A DNA stretch of 58,427 nt, from the NCBI GenBank assembly GCA_029260825.1, contig JAJDCM010000386.1:1-58427 (forward strand). Direction: 5' to 3'. Below are positions 26,510-36,478 of this stretch, in pieces (within the stretch, counting starts at the first letter, position 1; the number at the start of each line of letters is the position of its first letter). A program made the position numbers and the translations under genes. The notes beneath the pieces were generated by a model, which had not been told where the DNA came from, did no database searches, and saw nothing but the letters and a program-made list of their open reading frames with translations. Origin of the DNA: Planctomycetota bacterium. Its GTDB lineage: Bacteria; Planctomycetota; JACOTG01; JAJDCM01.

Positions 26510-27862
26510 TTACTGAACCTTCAGGACAATGGCGTTCGTGACGCTAAAGCCGAATTGGTTGTTCGCCCCCTGATCCTCGATGAGGCCTTGGAGCGTGAAG
26601 GTCACCGGCTGGGCGATCCCGGAGTTTTTGGTCAGCGACCAGGGCGCAAGCGCGGGGCCATTGACTTGCGTCACACCGGAGCAGACGACATTGGGGAGAC
26701 CTCCCCTCACGCATCGGAACGGCTGGGGGCCCCCGCCGGTCAAGGGGACCGGGTTGGCAAGATAGCCAAGAACGGTCTGCCCCACATTGAGGAACGTCGG
26801 GGCCGTCGGTCCAACCGGCCACACCCAGAGTACGTACTTCGCCTGGACGGGGCCGGCAGTAGGCGCATCCATCTGGACCGTTACCGGATCTCCCACCCCG
26901 ACCACCACACACGGATCAGTACTTGGCGGGATGACCGGATTCACCGAAAGGACATTCTCCCCCACATTTCCCGCGAGGGGACTATCGATCTTGTTCCAGG
27001 TGCTGTTGATCACCATGAGGGTGGACTCAGCGATCGACTCCTCTCCCGTGGCTTGATCCGTTGCCACCAACCGGTACTTGCATGCCGATCCCGGGTGACA
27101 TCCCGGGAAGGAGGCGGAGGCGATGGCAATGTCGACAAAGCTTCCCACCCCCGCGGGCACATTGACGGTCGATGCCAAGACCGGAGGAACGGGATCAAGT
27201 GGATCTCCCGGAGGAACCGGGGCAGGACAGATCGAGATCGGAAAGTGATCCCCGTCTTCGCTCGCCGTCGTCGTCGTTTGAATCGACGTCACGGAGAAAT
27301 CCACCGTCCGCGCGATCCCGGTGCAGTTGGAGACGCGGAAAAACCTTTTTGTCTCGAGGCCGGGAAGCGCACAGCCGCCCGGTTCGATCGGCACCACGCT
27401 GACCGTCTCCGTGATGTTCACCGTGGCCACGCAATCGGGAGGAGAGTTGGGACAGTTGGGATCCCGGAGACAGACTCCGAAGCTTCGCTCACCGGCCGCC
27501 GCGGCCGAGGGAAAGGTCAGGGTCAGATCCCCGCAAAGCGTCGTGTCGACCGGGAGGTCGAACGGGGGTGCAGGAAAGCCGGTCAGGCTCGCGGTTGCAT
27601 CTCCAAAGCTGTCGAGCTGAGCGATCACGATGTTCGGGATGGTCACCGGGGACCCACCGCAGGGCCCGTCGATGTTCGTGAGGCAAAATTCAAGAGTGAT
27701 GCTGAAAGGGTTGATCAGGTCTCTTTTTACCGACCCCGATGACAAGCTACAGGCGGATGTACTGATATTGCAGGGCGGATCCGTACAGGCCTGTGCGCCT
27801 CCATTGACCGCGAACAGGAGGGCGCTCGTCATGAGCCATCGTGTGGTCCGTGGGTACTTCAT
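26510..27862 (-). CDS. secreted protein with C-terminal 'GGGPQPFRC' domain
   Basis: 450 residues from ATG 27862, with GGAGAA about 8 bases upstream. A signal peptide (MKYPRTTRWLMTSALLFAVNGGAQA) precedes a Cys-rich mature part. The middle reads as immunoglobulin-like beta-sheet repeats ('CVATVNITETVSVVP', 'FFRVSNCTGIARTVDFSV', 'YRLVATDQATGEESIAES'). The last 130 residues share a domain with the beta-helix protein at 29.2-31.9 kb: 'VLWVW', 'GGGPQPFRCVRG', a second Cys, 'FTLQGLIED' and 'FSVTNAIVLKVQ' at the very end. The function is unknown. It probably sits outside the cell or on its surface. Confidence 0.85.
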   Translation of the reverse strand: MKYPRTTRWLMTSALLFAVNGGAQACTDPPCNISTSACSLSSGSVKRDLINPFSITLEFCLTNIDGPCGGSPVTIPNIVIAQLDSFGDATASLTGFPAPPFDLPVDTTLCGDLTLTFPSAAAAGERSFGVCLRDPNCPNSPPDCVATVNITETVSVVPIEPGGCALPGLETKRFFRVSNCTGIARTVDFSVTSIQTTTTASEDGDHFPISICPAPVPPGDPLDPVPPVLASTVNVPAGVGSFVDIAIASASFPGCHPGSACKYRLVATDQATGEESIAESTLMVINSTWNKIDSPLAGNVGENVLSVNPVIPPSTDPCVVVGVGDPVTVQMDAPTAGPVQAKYVLWVWPVGPTAPTFLNVGQTVLGYLANPVPLTGGGPQPFRCVRGGLPNVVCSGVTQVNGPALAPWSLTKNSGIAQPVTFTLQGLIEDQGANNQFGFSVTNAIVLKVQ

Positions 27863-28423
27863 ACGTTGTTCTCCGTGAGTTGAGTTGACTACTTGGAAGA
27901 TCAAGCCAGGTCAGACTCCAATGTCCGCGCCTGCGCCCGCTTCTCATACAGATCGTCGGTAGAGCAAGTTACGGGCCAGTGCAAGCACCGCGAAGACAAT
28001 AAACGCAAGTCGCTAATTCCAAGTCGTTTATAGAGGTGGCCGCAGAATCGTGCACGGTTCGACGGATCGAGAAAGAGTGTTACTTTCTGTGACTGCCGCC
28101 CCGGGACCGCACCCCGAATCGACCTTCAACGCTCCGGCCCCCAGGGGATTACATAGAGTGTCCCGAATCGTGACAGCTTCAAGTCAGCTGTTGTTCCGTT
28201 GTTCCCGGTTGAGACAAACAGCGAGCCTTGATACCCGGAGGAGTCGTGGGGGATGGGCCCAACATGGCTGATCGAGACTGACCGATCAGGCAAATCGCAC
28301 AAAGGTTTATGTTAGGTCCGAATTATTGCACGGTACGCGGAAGGAACGAAGGAACTCTGCATCTGCTCGGGCTGATCGGTAGTTCGCCCTGGCCAATCCG
28401 GCGAACGAAAGGTAAAGATATTC
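27863..28423. other. divergent intergenic region
   Basis: About 560 bases between divergent genes. It contains a possible protein remnant on the minus strand (28126-28302, listed separately). The rest shows no gene, RNA or repeat that I can support. The long plus-strand frames opposite the neighbouring gene are shadows. Confidence 0.4.
28126..28302 (-). pseudogene. possible C-terminal remnant of a beta-propeller-type protein
   Basis: On the minus strand an open frame without a start codon reads 'SHVGPIPHDSSGYQGSLFVS', then 'TGNNGTTADLKLSRFGTLYV' and ends 'IPWGPER' at a TGA. The composition and flow are protein-like, whereas the plus-strand frame is not. No upstream part of a gene survives. 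Low confidence. Confidence 0.3.
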
Positions 28424-29119
28424 ATGTTGGGCATACTCGTTGTATTCATCGTGTCGTGGGCCGTTCTTTTGCTCGTCTCTCGCGAACATATTTCTGTGCT
28501 CGGCATTCAACCGAATCGTCGCCGACTCAAGGAGTTCTCTGCGGGTATTCTGTTCATGGCATTGATCGGTATGATTAATTTCCTGTGGCAATCGTCATTC
28601 AAAGAAGTCACCTACATTCAGAACCCGGACTTCGGGCTAACCCAACTCCTGGGAAGCGTTTGGTGGACGATAAAGGCCGTTGTATTTGAGGAGTTGCTTT
28701 ACCGGGGAGCCCTTCTCTACCTTTTGATCAAGAGAATCGGCGTGGTCAAAGCCTGCCTTCTAGACGCGATTGTGTTCGGGATCTACCACTGGTTCAGCTA
28801 TGAGATGTTTGGCGGACCACTTGTACCGATGATATACGTCTTGCTACTGACCGGAGCTGGCGGTTGGATGTTCGCTTTCGCCTTCGCCAAGACGAAATCT
28901 TTGTTCGCCTCGATCGGCCTGCATCTTGGATGGAACCTGGTAGCGATCGTGGTGTTTTCCTCCGGCCCACTCGGTGATCAGTGGCTGCTTTCTCAAGGCG
29001 ATCCTTCGGAATTTACTGGCTGGGCGACGTTGCTGTTCTTTTCCTTGCAGGCCATCGCCGCACCCGGCATCGTTACCTGGTATTTGGTAGCGCGATCGAG
29101 ACGGTCCGCCAGCATATGA
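28424..29119 (+). CDS. CPBP family intramembrane metalloprotease (CAAX-type)
   Basis: 231 residues with about six hydrophobic segments. Motif 1 is 'VVFEELLYRGALL' (EExxxR), motif 2 'AIVFGIYHWFSYEM' (FxxxH), and motif 3 'IGLHLGWNLVAIVVF' (HxxxN), all intact. The family (Abi/CPBP, related to Rce1) includes intramembrane proteases, some linked to bacteriocin immunity. No bacteriocin gene is visible nearby. It is convergent with the beta-helix gene and separated by a structured terminator. Confidence 0.9.
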   Translation: MLGILVVFIVSWAVLLLVSREHISVLGIQPNRRRLKEFSAGILFMALIGMINFLWQSSFKEVTYIQNPDFGLTQLLGSVWWTIKAVVFEELLYRGALLYLLIKRIGVVKACLLDAIVFGIYHWFSYEMFGGPLVPMIYVLLLTGAGGWMFAFAFAKTKSLFASIGLHLGWNLVAIVVFSSGPLGDQWLLSQGDPSEFTGWATLLFFSLQAIAAPGIVTWYLVARSRRSASI

Positions 29120-29147
29120 CGCTGCCGTCGCGCAGAAGATAGTGGTG

Positions 29148-29206
29148 TGATTCAGAAATCTGAGGCATTATGCGTGGCCCGCATAACACCCCATACTCCT
29201 GAATCA
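29148..29206. terminator. nested inverted repeats between convergent genes
   Basis: An outer 8-bp pair (TGATTCAG at 29148-29155, CTGAATCA at 29199-29206) encloses an inner 7-bp hairpin (TTATGCG at 29168-29174, CGCATAA at 29180-29186, 5-base loop). The position between two convergent stop codons suits a bidirectional terminator. Confidence 0.5.
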
Positions 29207-29212
29207 ATCCAC

Positions 29213-31936
29213 TTAGAACAGCTCAACAATTACCGCATTGGTTACGCTGAACGGCAGCGGGTTCGGAGACCCCAAGTCTTCGATCAACCCCTGGAGAGTA
29301 AACTTGACGTTGGGGTTGTTCACTCCGTTTCCATCCGTGAGGGAGAAGGGGGCTCGAGCCGGGGCAGTGATCTCCGGCACGTTCACACAGACAGCGGGAG
29401 AGATACCCGTTCCTCGAAGACAGCGGAATGGCTGAGGACCACCGCCTTGGATCGGTCCTGGATTCACGATCACCCCAAAAGGGGTCCCGGCCGCACTAAA
29501 CACCGTAGGGGAGCTCGAATCCCCGAGCCACGCATAGAGAAAGTAACGAGCGTTACTTGCCGGACCGGCCTGGGAGGCCTGAAGCTCAATGGTTATGGAC
29601 TGCCCCGTGCCGACGCTGATCCTTCGGTCAACCCCCGCTCCTGCCGAACCGTTGATAAAGAGCGTGTCGTGGATCGTTCCGCCGCCTCCACCGTTCACAT
29701 TGCCGCCCCGACAATCGTCCTGTTCGTAGGCACCGCTATCGGCCTGCTCGATCGCGTCGCAGTCACCGTCTTGTGCCCGCGGACGACCGCGTTGGTCCGT
29801 CGTGGGGAGAAGCAGACCGGAGAGAACTGGAACACCAACCCCTACATCGATTGCGACCGATTCGAGCTCCAGAGCATGGGTTGGGGTCGGCCCTCCGTAG
29901 TTTCCGACGGGCTTCAACCCAGGATCGACGGGTGAGCCACTATTGCCCACGTAGTCCAGGTTTCCGTTGGGGAGTCCAACCGGGAAGCTTAACGGGGCAC
30001 CCGAGTGATTGCCGATGATGTTGCCTCCCAGAGAGAGGAAGTTCCCACTGTCTAGAGCGATCAGGTCCGGGCTGCTTGAGCTAGATGTGTTGTTTGCAAC
30101 GATGGTATTTCCAAAGACCACCACGTAGGGAGTATCCAGGCCACAAACAGCGCCACCCGGACTTCCGGACACGTTCTCGGTCAATGTGCAGTTGAGAATC
30201 TCAAGGTTGCTTTGGGTCGTCAAGGGGCGGATAATGATCGCGCTTCCGACGGAAAGGGCATCATTGCCACTGAATGTGGAGTTGATGATTCGTCCTACGT
30301 TCACCGGGCCGCCGCCAAAGCGATAGCTGATCGCTCCTCCCGCAAATGCAGTACTTTCGTTGGTGACAAACGTCGAGTTTTGCACCAAAAATGCGCTGTC
30401 TGATCCATCGGTGCCGATGGCTCCGCCGGCCGCCTCGGAGCAATTATCTCGAAAGACACAGCTATCGACCATCAGAGGGCCATTGGCAAGGATCGCTCCG
30501 CCGCCGAAGGCCTTGCCATTGGAAAGGGTCATTCCAAAGATCGATAGATGGCCGCTATTCTCCACCTTCAAAAACCTGAAGTCAGGAGCTGCATCGTTTC
30601 GATGGATCTCAGACTGCAACGCTCCGAGACCCTTGATCGACACCGGCTTCGTGACAGGCGCAAGCTCGTTGGTAAGAACGATCATCCCAGGTATCTCGAT
30701 TGCCACGTGACCAGCTCCCGCGACGTTGTTGTCGAGAATCGCCTGGCGCAGAGATCCCACGCCGCTGTCCGCGAGAGTTGTAACCGGGTAGCGTCGAAGC
30801 TCGAAAGCGCCGATGTCAGTGGCCGACATTCCGTCACCGTCTCCGTCGAGTGTCCGGGGTTGATTCCTTTGGTCCGCAAAGGAGTTGCACTGTCCGTTAT
30901 CAATGGCAGGCGAGCCCCATCCGAGGGCATGAGTCGGGGTGGGGCCACCGTTGCTGGCAAGGGGCAAGAGGAGAGGGTCGAGCGGGCTCGCCGCAGACCC
31001 AACCTGATCGTCGTTCGCGTTGGGCGATCCAGCAGGAAAGACTCCCTCGACCCCTTGGTTGACCTCGAGCAGGTTGAATCCTTCGGTAACGAAAGTGCCT
31101 CCGCCCGAGGTCACAAGCTCCGCGCCTTCGTTCCCGGAGACGATGGTGTTGCTGAGGGTAACCCTGGCTTGACCGCTCGAGACCAAAGAGCGGATGCCGC
31201 CACCACCATCCAGGTTCTCGGTGATCGTGGAGTTCTCCACGCGGAGCAACGCGTTGAGGCCGCTGAAAGCGCTGACCGCTATGCCGGCTCCGAAGGGAGC
31301 TCTGTTGCCGGTGATCGTGCTGCTGGTGACCAACCCTTCACAGCAGAGAGGGGGATTTGATCCCCCGGTGTAGTGCAAAGCTCCCCCCGTCGAGCCGGCC
31401 GTGTTGCCGACGAACGTGCAGCTCTCGATCGAGGCGTAGGACAGGAGTGGTGACATGTCGATACCACCGCCGTTGACGGTCGCGGTGTTGTCCGAGATCA
31501 CGCACTGCTGGACCACCAGATCCGTGTCCGTCGAGATCCCTCCGCCAAAGTCGGCGAGGCCGTTGGAGATCGTGATATCGCGGATAGTGGCGATGTACGA
31601 GCCTGCGGCGATGTTGAAGATCCGGAACGCCGGAGCCGCGTCGTCCCGCCGCACAGTGATCTGCGAGGCTCCCGGGCCCGCGATGAAGATCGATTCGGTA
31701 ATGGTGGGAACCGCGGACTGGAGATTGATGGTTCCGGCGGCCGTGAATTCGATGCGGTCGAAACCCGGGTTCGCCTCGGCATCGAGCATGGCCTGACGGA
31801 ACGAGCCCGCTCCAGCGTCGTTGAGGTTCGATACGATGAAGGTATCTGCGCTGACTCCGGAGGGAAGGAGTAGGGCCAAAAGAAGGCCTATCATGGACAG
31901 AGCGAAAGGGCCCTCTGTTCGTTGTTTGTGGGACAT
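29213..31936 (-). CDS. secreted right-handed beta-helix ('choice-of-anchor Q'-type) protein
   Basis: 907 residues. ATG 31936 has a near-perfect AAGGAGG 6 bases upstream. A signal peptide ends near GVSA-DT. Two tandem halves each open with a 'tLnDaGaGSfRqAmldA' type strand ('VSNLNDAGAGSFRQAMLDAE' and 'TLADSGVGSLRQAILDNN') and run through beta-helix coils rich in 'TFVGNTAGSTGGAL', 'NSTITEN' and 'SGNDAL'. Each half closes with a 'SNGGPTPTHAL...AIDNG' motif (choice-of-anchor Q type). The last 125 residues are the same domain as in the 26.5-kb gene ('GGGPQPFRCLRG', 'FTLQGLIED', 'FSVTNAVIVELF'). It is probably an extracellular or surface protein with adhesin-like architecture and no catalytic motif. 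Confidence 0.88.
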   Translation of the reverse strand: MSHKQRTEGPFALSMIGLLLALLLPSGVSADTFIVSNLNDAGAGSFRQAMLDAEANPGFDRIEFTAAGTINLQSAVPTITESIFIAGPGASQITVRRDDAAPAFRIFNIAAGSYIATIRDITISNGLADFGGGISTDTDLVVQQCVISDNTATVNGGGIDMSPLLSYASIESCTFVGNTAGSTGGALHYTGGSNPPLCCEGLVTSSTITGNRAPFGAGIAVSAFSGLNALLRVENSTITENLDGGGGIRSLVSSGQARVTLSNTIVSGNEGAELVTSGGGTFVTEGFNLLEVNQGVEGVFPAGSPNANDDQVGSAASPLDPLLLPLASNGGPTPTHALGWGSPAIDNGQCNSFADQRNQPRTLDGDGDGMSATDIGAFELRRYPVTTLADSGVGSLRQAILDNNVAGAGHVAIEIPGMIVLTNELAPVTKPVSIKGLGALQSEIHRNDAAPDFRFLKVENSGHLSIFGMTLSNGKAFGGGAILANGPLMVDSCVFRDNCSEAAGGAIGTDGSDSAFLVQNSTFVTNESTAFAGGAISYRFGGGPVNVGRIINSTFSGNDALSVGSAIIIRPLTTQSNLEILNCTLTENVSGSPGGAVCGLDTPYVVVFGNTIVANNTSSSSSPDLIALDSGNFLSLGGNIIGNHSGAPLSFPVGLPNGNLDYVGNSGSPVDPGLKPVGNYGGPTPTHALELESVAIDVGVGVPVLSGLLLPTTDQRGRPRAQDGDCDAIEQADSGAYEQDDCRGGNVNGGGGGTIHDTLFINGSAGAGVDRRISVGTGQSITIELQASQAGPASNARYFLYAWLGDSSSPTVFSAAGTPFGVIVNPGPIQGGGPQPFRCLRGTGISPAVCVNVPEITAPARAPFSLTDGNGVNNPNVKFTLQGLIEDLGSPNPLPFSVTNAVIVELF

Positions 31937-32224
31937 GGGAATCCTCCTTTTTCACGTTTACCGACTCTTGGGACGTTCGCCGGAATATTGCCAGGCGGCG
32001 GCGGCCCCGATGCCAATCTTGGTTGCGAGACACAAACTCCTGTGATCAGGAGAATCGCGAGCTCTCTTGGGGCTCGTACGCCCACCAGACGAGAAACCAC
32101 GTGGAAACAGTCGGAAATAGTGCAAGAAAGTGGAGGGGAGCGCAACTCTGGAATGCTTCGTCGCACGATCCGACACCCGAACGAGCTGAAGAGCATCAAG
32201 TTAGGACCTTTTGACCGGACGGGC

Positions 32225-32520
32225 ATGAGCTCCTCCACGATCCACCTCCTTCTCGCCACTATTGCTGACCGGGTTAGCCGCCAACAGGCCCAAGCGATCG
32301 GCTACGTAAGGGAGAAAAGCCGCGTTATCAAAGAGCAGATCCGGGGGAAAACGACTCAGACTCACCGACGATCAACATCATCGCCTTTCGACAACGGAAA
32401 AGACACCGGGACGAAAGCTCTCGCCCGCAGCCCGACCGCGAAAACGCTCAAGGAACACGGAATCAGACCGGCACCGGAACGCCCCGCCACCTGGCGTACT
32501 TTCTTGAAAATGCTGTCATT
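32225..32520 (+). mobile_element. degraded integrase-core transposase, N-terminal part
   Basis: From ATG 32225 the frame reads 'TIHLLLATIADRVSRQQAQA' and 'YVREKSRVIKEQI', the usual start of this transposase family. At about 32340 the family sequence continues in another frame ('GGKRLRLTDDQHHRL'), and at about 32430 it returns ('TAKTLKEHGIRPAPERPATW'), as in the copy at 42.0 kb. After 'TWRTFL' (about 32507) it changes to bases matching the region upstream of the 57-kb copy (GAAAATGCTGTCAT), so a second element seems to have entered here. There are at least two frame breaks and most of the catalytic core is lost. Confidence 0.75.
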
Positions 32521-32536
32521 CATGCATCGGGATCGA

Positions 32537-35500
32537 CTAAGGACGATCATGCATGAGTCGAAGAAGACCACTTCTTCGAGCTTGCCGGTGTTGAAGCTGT
32601 CCGGCTGAGTCCGGATTTTCCGTCTCGCTGAACTCACGGGTCGTTGTATTGCCTTGTCGAAGGCGGCCCAAACCAGAGAGCAGTCGGGCCAGGTCAGCTA
32701 CGTCCTCAGCATCAAGATTTCCGTCAGCGTTGATGTCGTAGTCAAGCAGCCCTCCCCCTCGCGGAAAAGAGGTTCCATCGACGTAGGTTTGAAGTCGGGC
32801 AATGTCTCCCTGACCGACTCGACCGTCCTGGTTAATATCACCCTGGAGAAAGGCAAGGTCGACCCTGTCGGGTTCATCTCGGTTCTGTCCCATGCTGCCA
32901 AAAGAGGCGATGGGGTTCCCGTCTTGGTCTTCGACCTGAGCGATGAGGGTGGTCCACTCCCGCATCGTGATGATCCGGCTAAGGACTACCTCAACGGTCT
33001 GATTATCGCTGGTGTTGATGGCTGTGATTTGCGGCGGACTTGCATTTCCCGTTTCATGGATGACGAAGGCGTTGGTCGTCAACATCCCGGGCTGTGTTCC
33101 CTCATTGGTGCTGCCAAGGTCAAAGGCGGGCCGGCTAAAGACAAGGGTTGTACGGTCGATTCCCAGCTCTCCGCCATCATTGCGGCGTAGGTGTGGATCG
33201 ATGTAGCCGCTGAAGGGATTGCTCGCGCTAGCAAGGCCCCGTTCGTGCACGATGTGCAGGGGCGGCTCCTCGGGGACGATCTGAGCCGAAGTCAGTATCT
33301 CGAGAATTCCGTCTCCATCGATATCGGCTTCGACAATCACTCTGGGAGCTTGAAGGAGCTCGTATTTCGCAAGGCGGAGAGCAAGATCGATAGTTGCTGT
33401 GCCACCCTGTGGGATGGAAATACGCCGAATGACTGGCTCCCCAGGACGAAGTCCGCCGAAGCTAACCACTCGCTGGTCCTGAGACCCGTCCGGGTTGATG
33501 GAGCGAACCTGGTAGGTGAGTTCGCCCGTGCCTGCGGCTTCGTTCCTGATCAATATCTGAAACCCTTCCGGTCCGAGAGGGCTATAGACTGCGTTGGTGA
33601 GGTTGCTCAGGGTCCATCCCGACTTGGTGATGGTCCCCTTGCATCGCACTTTTTTGTCAGTGCCAAAAAGGGAGACGGTTACGGCGTACTCGGCCACATC
33701 ACCCGTACTCATGTTCGTTGGCCAGGTGACATTGAAGGGAATGGAAAGCGAGCCGGTGGCGGATACGAGAGTAGGACCTCCGGACGCGGGAGTAAAGACG
33801 ATCGGAACGTTGTCGAATTCTCCATCAATCTCCCATTCGAAGAGACGACCCACGGAGGGGGTGGAAGCAAAGTTTCTGATGCGCAGCACCGGACTGCTCC
33901 AAACCTGGTTGGGTTGACAGAAGGAGAGGGAGGGGGCGTCGCAACCGAAATCACATTTACCGGCCTTACTTGCGGCGTAGATTTCGCCGATTTCGGATTG
34001 GGTCAGGGTCTTGCTGAACACCTCGACCTCATCAATCTCCCCGAAGAAAGATGTAGAAGGATCCGGACCGACAAGCGGGTAACCTCCGCCAATCAGGAGA
34101 GGTGCGCTGTTGATTGGGATCCCCGGTTCACTGGCAGTATTGAACGCTCCAACTTCTACCGAGTCTACGTAGAGCCTGAGCTCATTGATCGATCGATCAT
34201 AGGTAAAGGCCACCAGATGCCAGCAACCATCCCGAAGATCCGGTTCGGAGGTCAAGTAGTTCGTATAGCCGTTGGCGAGGTGGTCGGCCAAAGAGAAAGC
34301 TAGCTTTCCGTCAGACAGGTAGAAGCGGAAACCTCGAGGCTCTGGACCTGTGAAAGTGCGCTTGTCCAAGATGGGAGAAATGGGTTCACACGGAGTTGTT
34401 CGGATCCAGGCGTCGGCCGAGAAACGTGAATACAGGTTGAGCGAGGGGAAGGTGTTCTGGACCGAAAGAGCCTGGTTGATTCCGTTGAAGCTCAGGGCAT
34501 CGCCGACTTTTCCCTCCACCGAAATGGGGGCGCCAATTGTACTGGTTGTATGAAATCCTGCGATGTCATCGGTTTGGCTCGCCGATTCCATGGGCCACCA
34601 ACCCGTCATTCTTGATGGGGGCGAGCCACAGGGAGAGCCGTTGACGAGAGTCATCGCTGCGTCAAGGTCGATTCTTCCGTAACCATAAATATCATCAACA
34701 CCAATTGCTCCCAAGTCAACACAGGTCACCTTCAAGATGAGCTCGACTTCATCGGGAGTGAGGGTGGGATCGGCCGACCAAATCAGTCCGGCTAGACCCG
34801 CAACAAGTGGGGCGGCAATGCTGGTTCCGCTGGCAAAGGTGTAGCCGCCGTTGAAGTCGGTGGTGTACACCCCTTGTCCTTGAGCGACGACATCTACGTA
34901 AGGACCGTGGTTAGAAGAACCCAGCTTGACATCATTCGTGGTCGTGGCGCCGACGGCGATCACGTCATCATCATCGCGGTTCCTACCGAAGTATCTATTG
35001 GAGTTGCCCGCGGCCCATACAAGGAGCCCATTCATCGATTTGATGTAAGTTGCGTTTGTTCTGACCGAGCTGGCGTTAACACCAGAGTAGCTCGCATTCG
35101 CGACTCGATCGCCCGCTTCAATTGCTGTCCTGGCACCGTGAGTGAGTACGCTAATAGTGGCGCCGCCGAAGATGGAATTCGTGACGCGCACCATTCGGTG
35201 ACTCAGGTTCCAACCCACTCCGGCGATCCCCACGCAGTTGTCTCCGTTGGCCGCGGCGGCGCCTGCCACCAGGGTGCCATGAGGATGGATCGGACCGATG
35301 TCCCCTCCGTCCGAAACCTCCCACTCTCGATCAACCGAGTTGTAGCCTTCTTTGCGATGAAGGAGAAGATCTTCGTGGGTTGTCAAGATGCCGGTATCGC
35401 AGATGGCAACGGTGACCCTCGGAAACCCAGTATGCTTCTCCCAGGCGCTGCACGATCCCATTCTGACATGGTGCGATTGGGTTCCGAATTCAGGATCGCT

Positions 35501-36478
35501 GGGGCTAGCCATCGGATAGACGAGCCAATTCGGCTCGGCATATTGGAAGAGTCCTTGGGCCATGAACTGGAGGGAGAGTTCGTTCTCCGTCATCCCTTGG
35601 GGAATCGAGAGAATCGATTCATCGGTCGCGTTTACATAGGTGATCACGGTGGACCCGAGTAAGTAGTCGCGGGCCGCTTGCAGTTGAGTTTCGGCCTCCG
35701 ATAGAGTGAATCCACGGTCGATCCACTCTTCGACTTGAATGGGTCGGACGGTCAACTGTCCGGTGAACTCTTGGACTCCAGGGATCTCGACAAAGCTGTC
35801 GCAGCTGATGTCTTCAATGTCACCGATGAATTCGTCGCCAGGGAAATCTTGAGAGAACATCATGTCTTTTACGGAGAAATTGCTCAAGGTAAGGTCGCCG
35901 CAATCAACCAGGGCGTCGGAGGAGAAGGATCGGTCCTGATCATCATCGAGCTGCAAGAATAGGTTTCCAATCCCGCCGACCGGAATAGAGACCTCGTACT
36001 GGTCGAAACCTTGGGGGCGGTTGCTGAAGATGCGGATGAACGTATTCTGAGGGGCCACCGTCTCGGAGAGGGTGGCAGCACCGATCGTGAGAGTGTAGCT
36101 GGAAATCGCGGGATAGTTGCCAAGGTCGGTAGCGGGATCGGTATCCGCAATGGCGTCCTCGTAGGTGTAGCGAACGGAAAACGGATCGCCGATTTGAACC
36201 TGATCCCACGGGGGGGCAGGTAGCCCCGGAAGGCTGGTAATGGATCCGCTCAAAGTCAGAGTGCGTTCAGCTGCCCTGAGTGGAGCGACAGCTGAGATCA
36301 TGGTTAGGGCTGCCAGGAGAAACTGGCCGAGCCAAATACTTCCAGTGAATCGAGATGCTTGGGTGGGTTTGCCGGCTCTTGCTTTGGCTCTCCGGGTTGC
36401 ATTGATTTCTTCGCCTTCCGATTGATCGGAAGGCCCTTTTTGTCTGCTCACAAGACCCGTGCGATTCAGAATAGACAT
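32537..36478 (-). CDS. exported subtilisin-like (S8) protease with LamG-like and dockerin-like modules
   Basis: 1313 residues. ATG 36478 follows AGGAG by 7-8 bases. An unusually long basic N-tail (about 45 residues) precedes a hydrophobic segment (about 48-68). After a beta-rich domain (70-245) and a propeptide-like part (255-325) comes the S8 domain with Asp361 ('VAICDTGI'), His400 ('HPHGTLVAG'), the oxyanion Asn492 ('WAAGNSN') and Ser553 ('SGTSIAAP'), all intact. A LamG/concanavalin-like domain (about 625-800, 'GWWPMES', 'SFNGINQALSVQ') and beta-sandwich repeats follow. A dockerin-like pair of calcium loops ('GDINQDGRVGQGDI', 'YDINADGNLDAEDV') is near the end. The final 30 residues run toward the neighbouring transposase remnant and may be a novel tail created by insertion. 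Confidence 0.9.
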   Translation of the reverse strand: MSILNRTGLVSRQKGPSDQSEGEEINATRRAKARAGKPTQASRFTGSIWLGQFLLAALTMISAVAPLRAAERTLTLSGSITSLPGLPAPPWDQVQIGDPFSVRYTYEDAIADTDPATDLGNYPAISSYTLTIGAATLSETVAPQNTFIRIFSNRPQGFDQYEVSIPVGGIGNLFLQLDDDQDRSFSSDALVDCGDLTLSNFSVKDMMFSQDFPGDEFIGDIEDISCDSFVEIPGVQEFTGQLTVRPIQVEEWIDRGFTLSEAETQLQAARDYLLGSTVITYVNATDESILSIPQGMTENELSLQFMAQGLFQYAEPNWLVYPMASPSDPEFGTQSHHVRMGSCSAWEKHTGFPRVTVAICDTGILTTHEDLLLHRKEGYNSVDREWEVSDGGDIGPIHPHGTLVAGAAAANGDNCVGIAGVGWNLSHRMVRVTNSIFGGATISVLTHGARTAIEAGDRVANASYSGVNASSVRTNATYIKSMNGLLVWAAGNSNRYFGRNRDDDDVIAVGATTTNDVKLGSSNHGPYVDVVAQGQGVYTTDFNGGYTFASGTSIAAPLVAGLAGLIWSADPTLTPDEVELILKVTCVDLGAIGVDDIYGYGRIDLDAAMTLVNGSPCGSPPSRMTGWWPMESASQTDDIAGFHTTSTIGAPISVEGKVGDALSFNGINQALSVQNTFPSLNLYSRFSADAWIRTTPCEPISPILDKRTFTGPEPRGFRFYLSDGKLAFSLADHLANGYTNYLTSEPDLRDGCWHLVAFTYDRSINELRLYVDSVEVGAFNTASEPGIPINSAPLLIGGGYPLVGPDPSTSFFGEIDEVEVFSKTLTQSEIGEIYAASKAGKCDFGCDAPSLSFCQPNQVWSSPVLRIRNFASTPSVGRLFEWEIDGEFDNVPIVFTPASGGPTLVSATGSLSIPFNVTWPTNMSTGDVAEYAVTVSLFGTDKKVRCKGTITKSGWTLSNLTNAVYSPLGPEGFQILIRNEAAGTGELTYQVRSINPDGSQDQRVVSFGGLRPGEPVIRRISIPQGGTATIDLALRLAKYELLQAPRVIVEADIDGDGILEILTSAQIVPEEPPLHIVHERGLASASNPFSGYIDPHLRRNDGGELGIDRTTLVFSRPAFDLGSTNEGTQPGMLTTNAFVIHETGNASPPQITAINTSDNQTVEVVLSRIITMREWTTLIAQVEDQDGNPIASFGSMGQNRDEPDRVDLAFLQGDINQDGRVGQGDIARLQTYVDGTSFPRGGGLLDYDINADGNLDAEDVADLARLLSGLGRLRQGNTTTREFSETENPDSAGQLQHRQARRSGLLRLMHDRP

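Noticed and set aside
26489..27742. 417-codon plus-strand frame opposite the secreted protein gene
   Set aside because: Very Arg/Gly/His-rich with no signal or domain; the minus strand has a signal peptide, binding site and shared domain.
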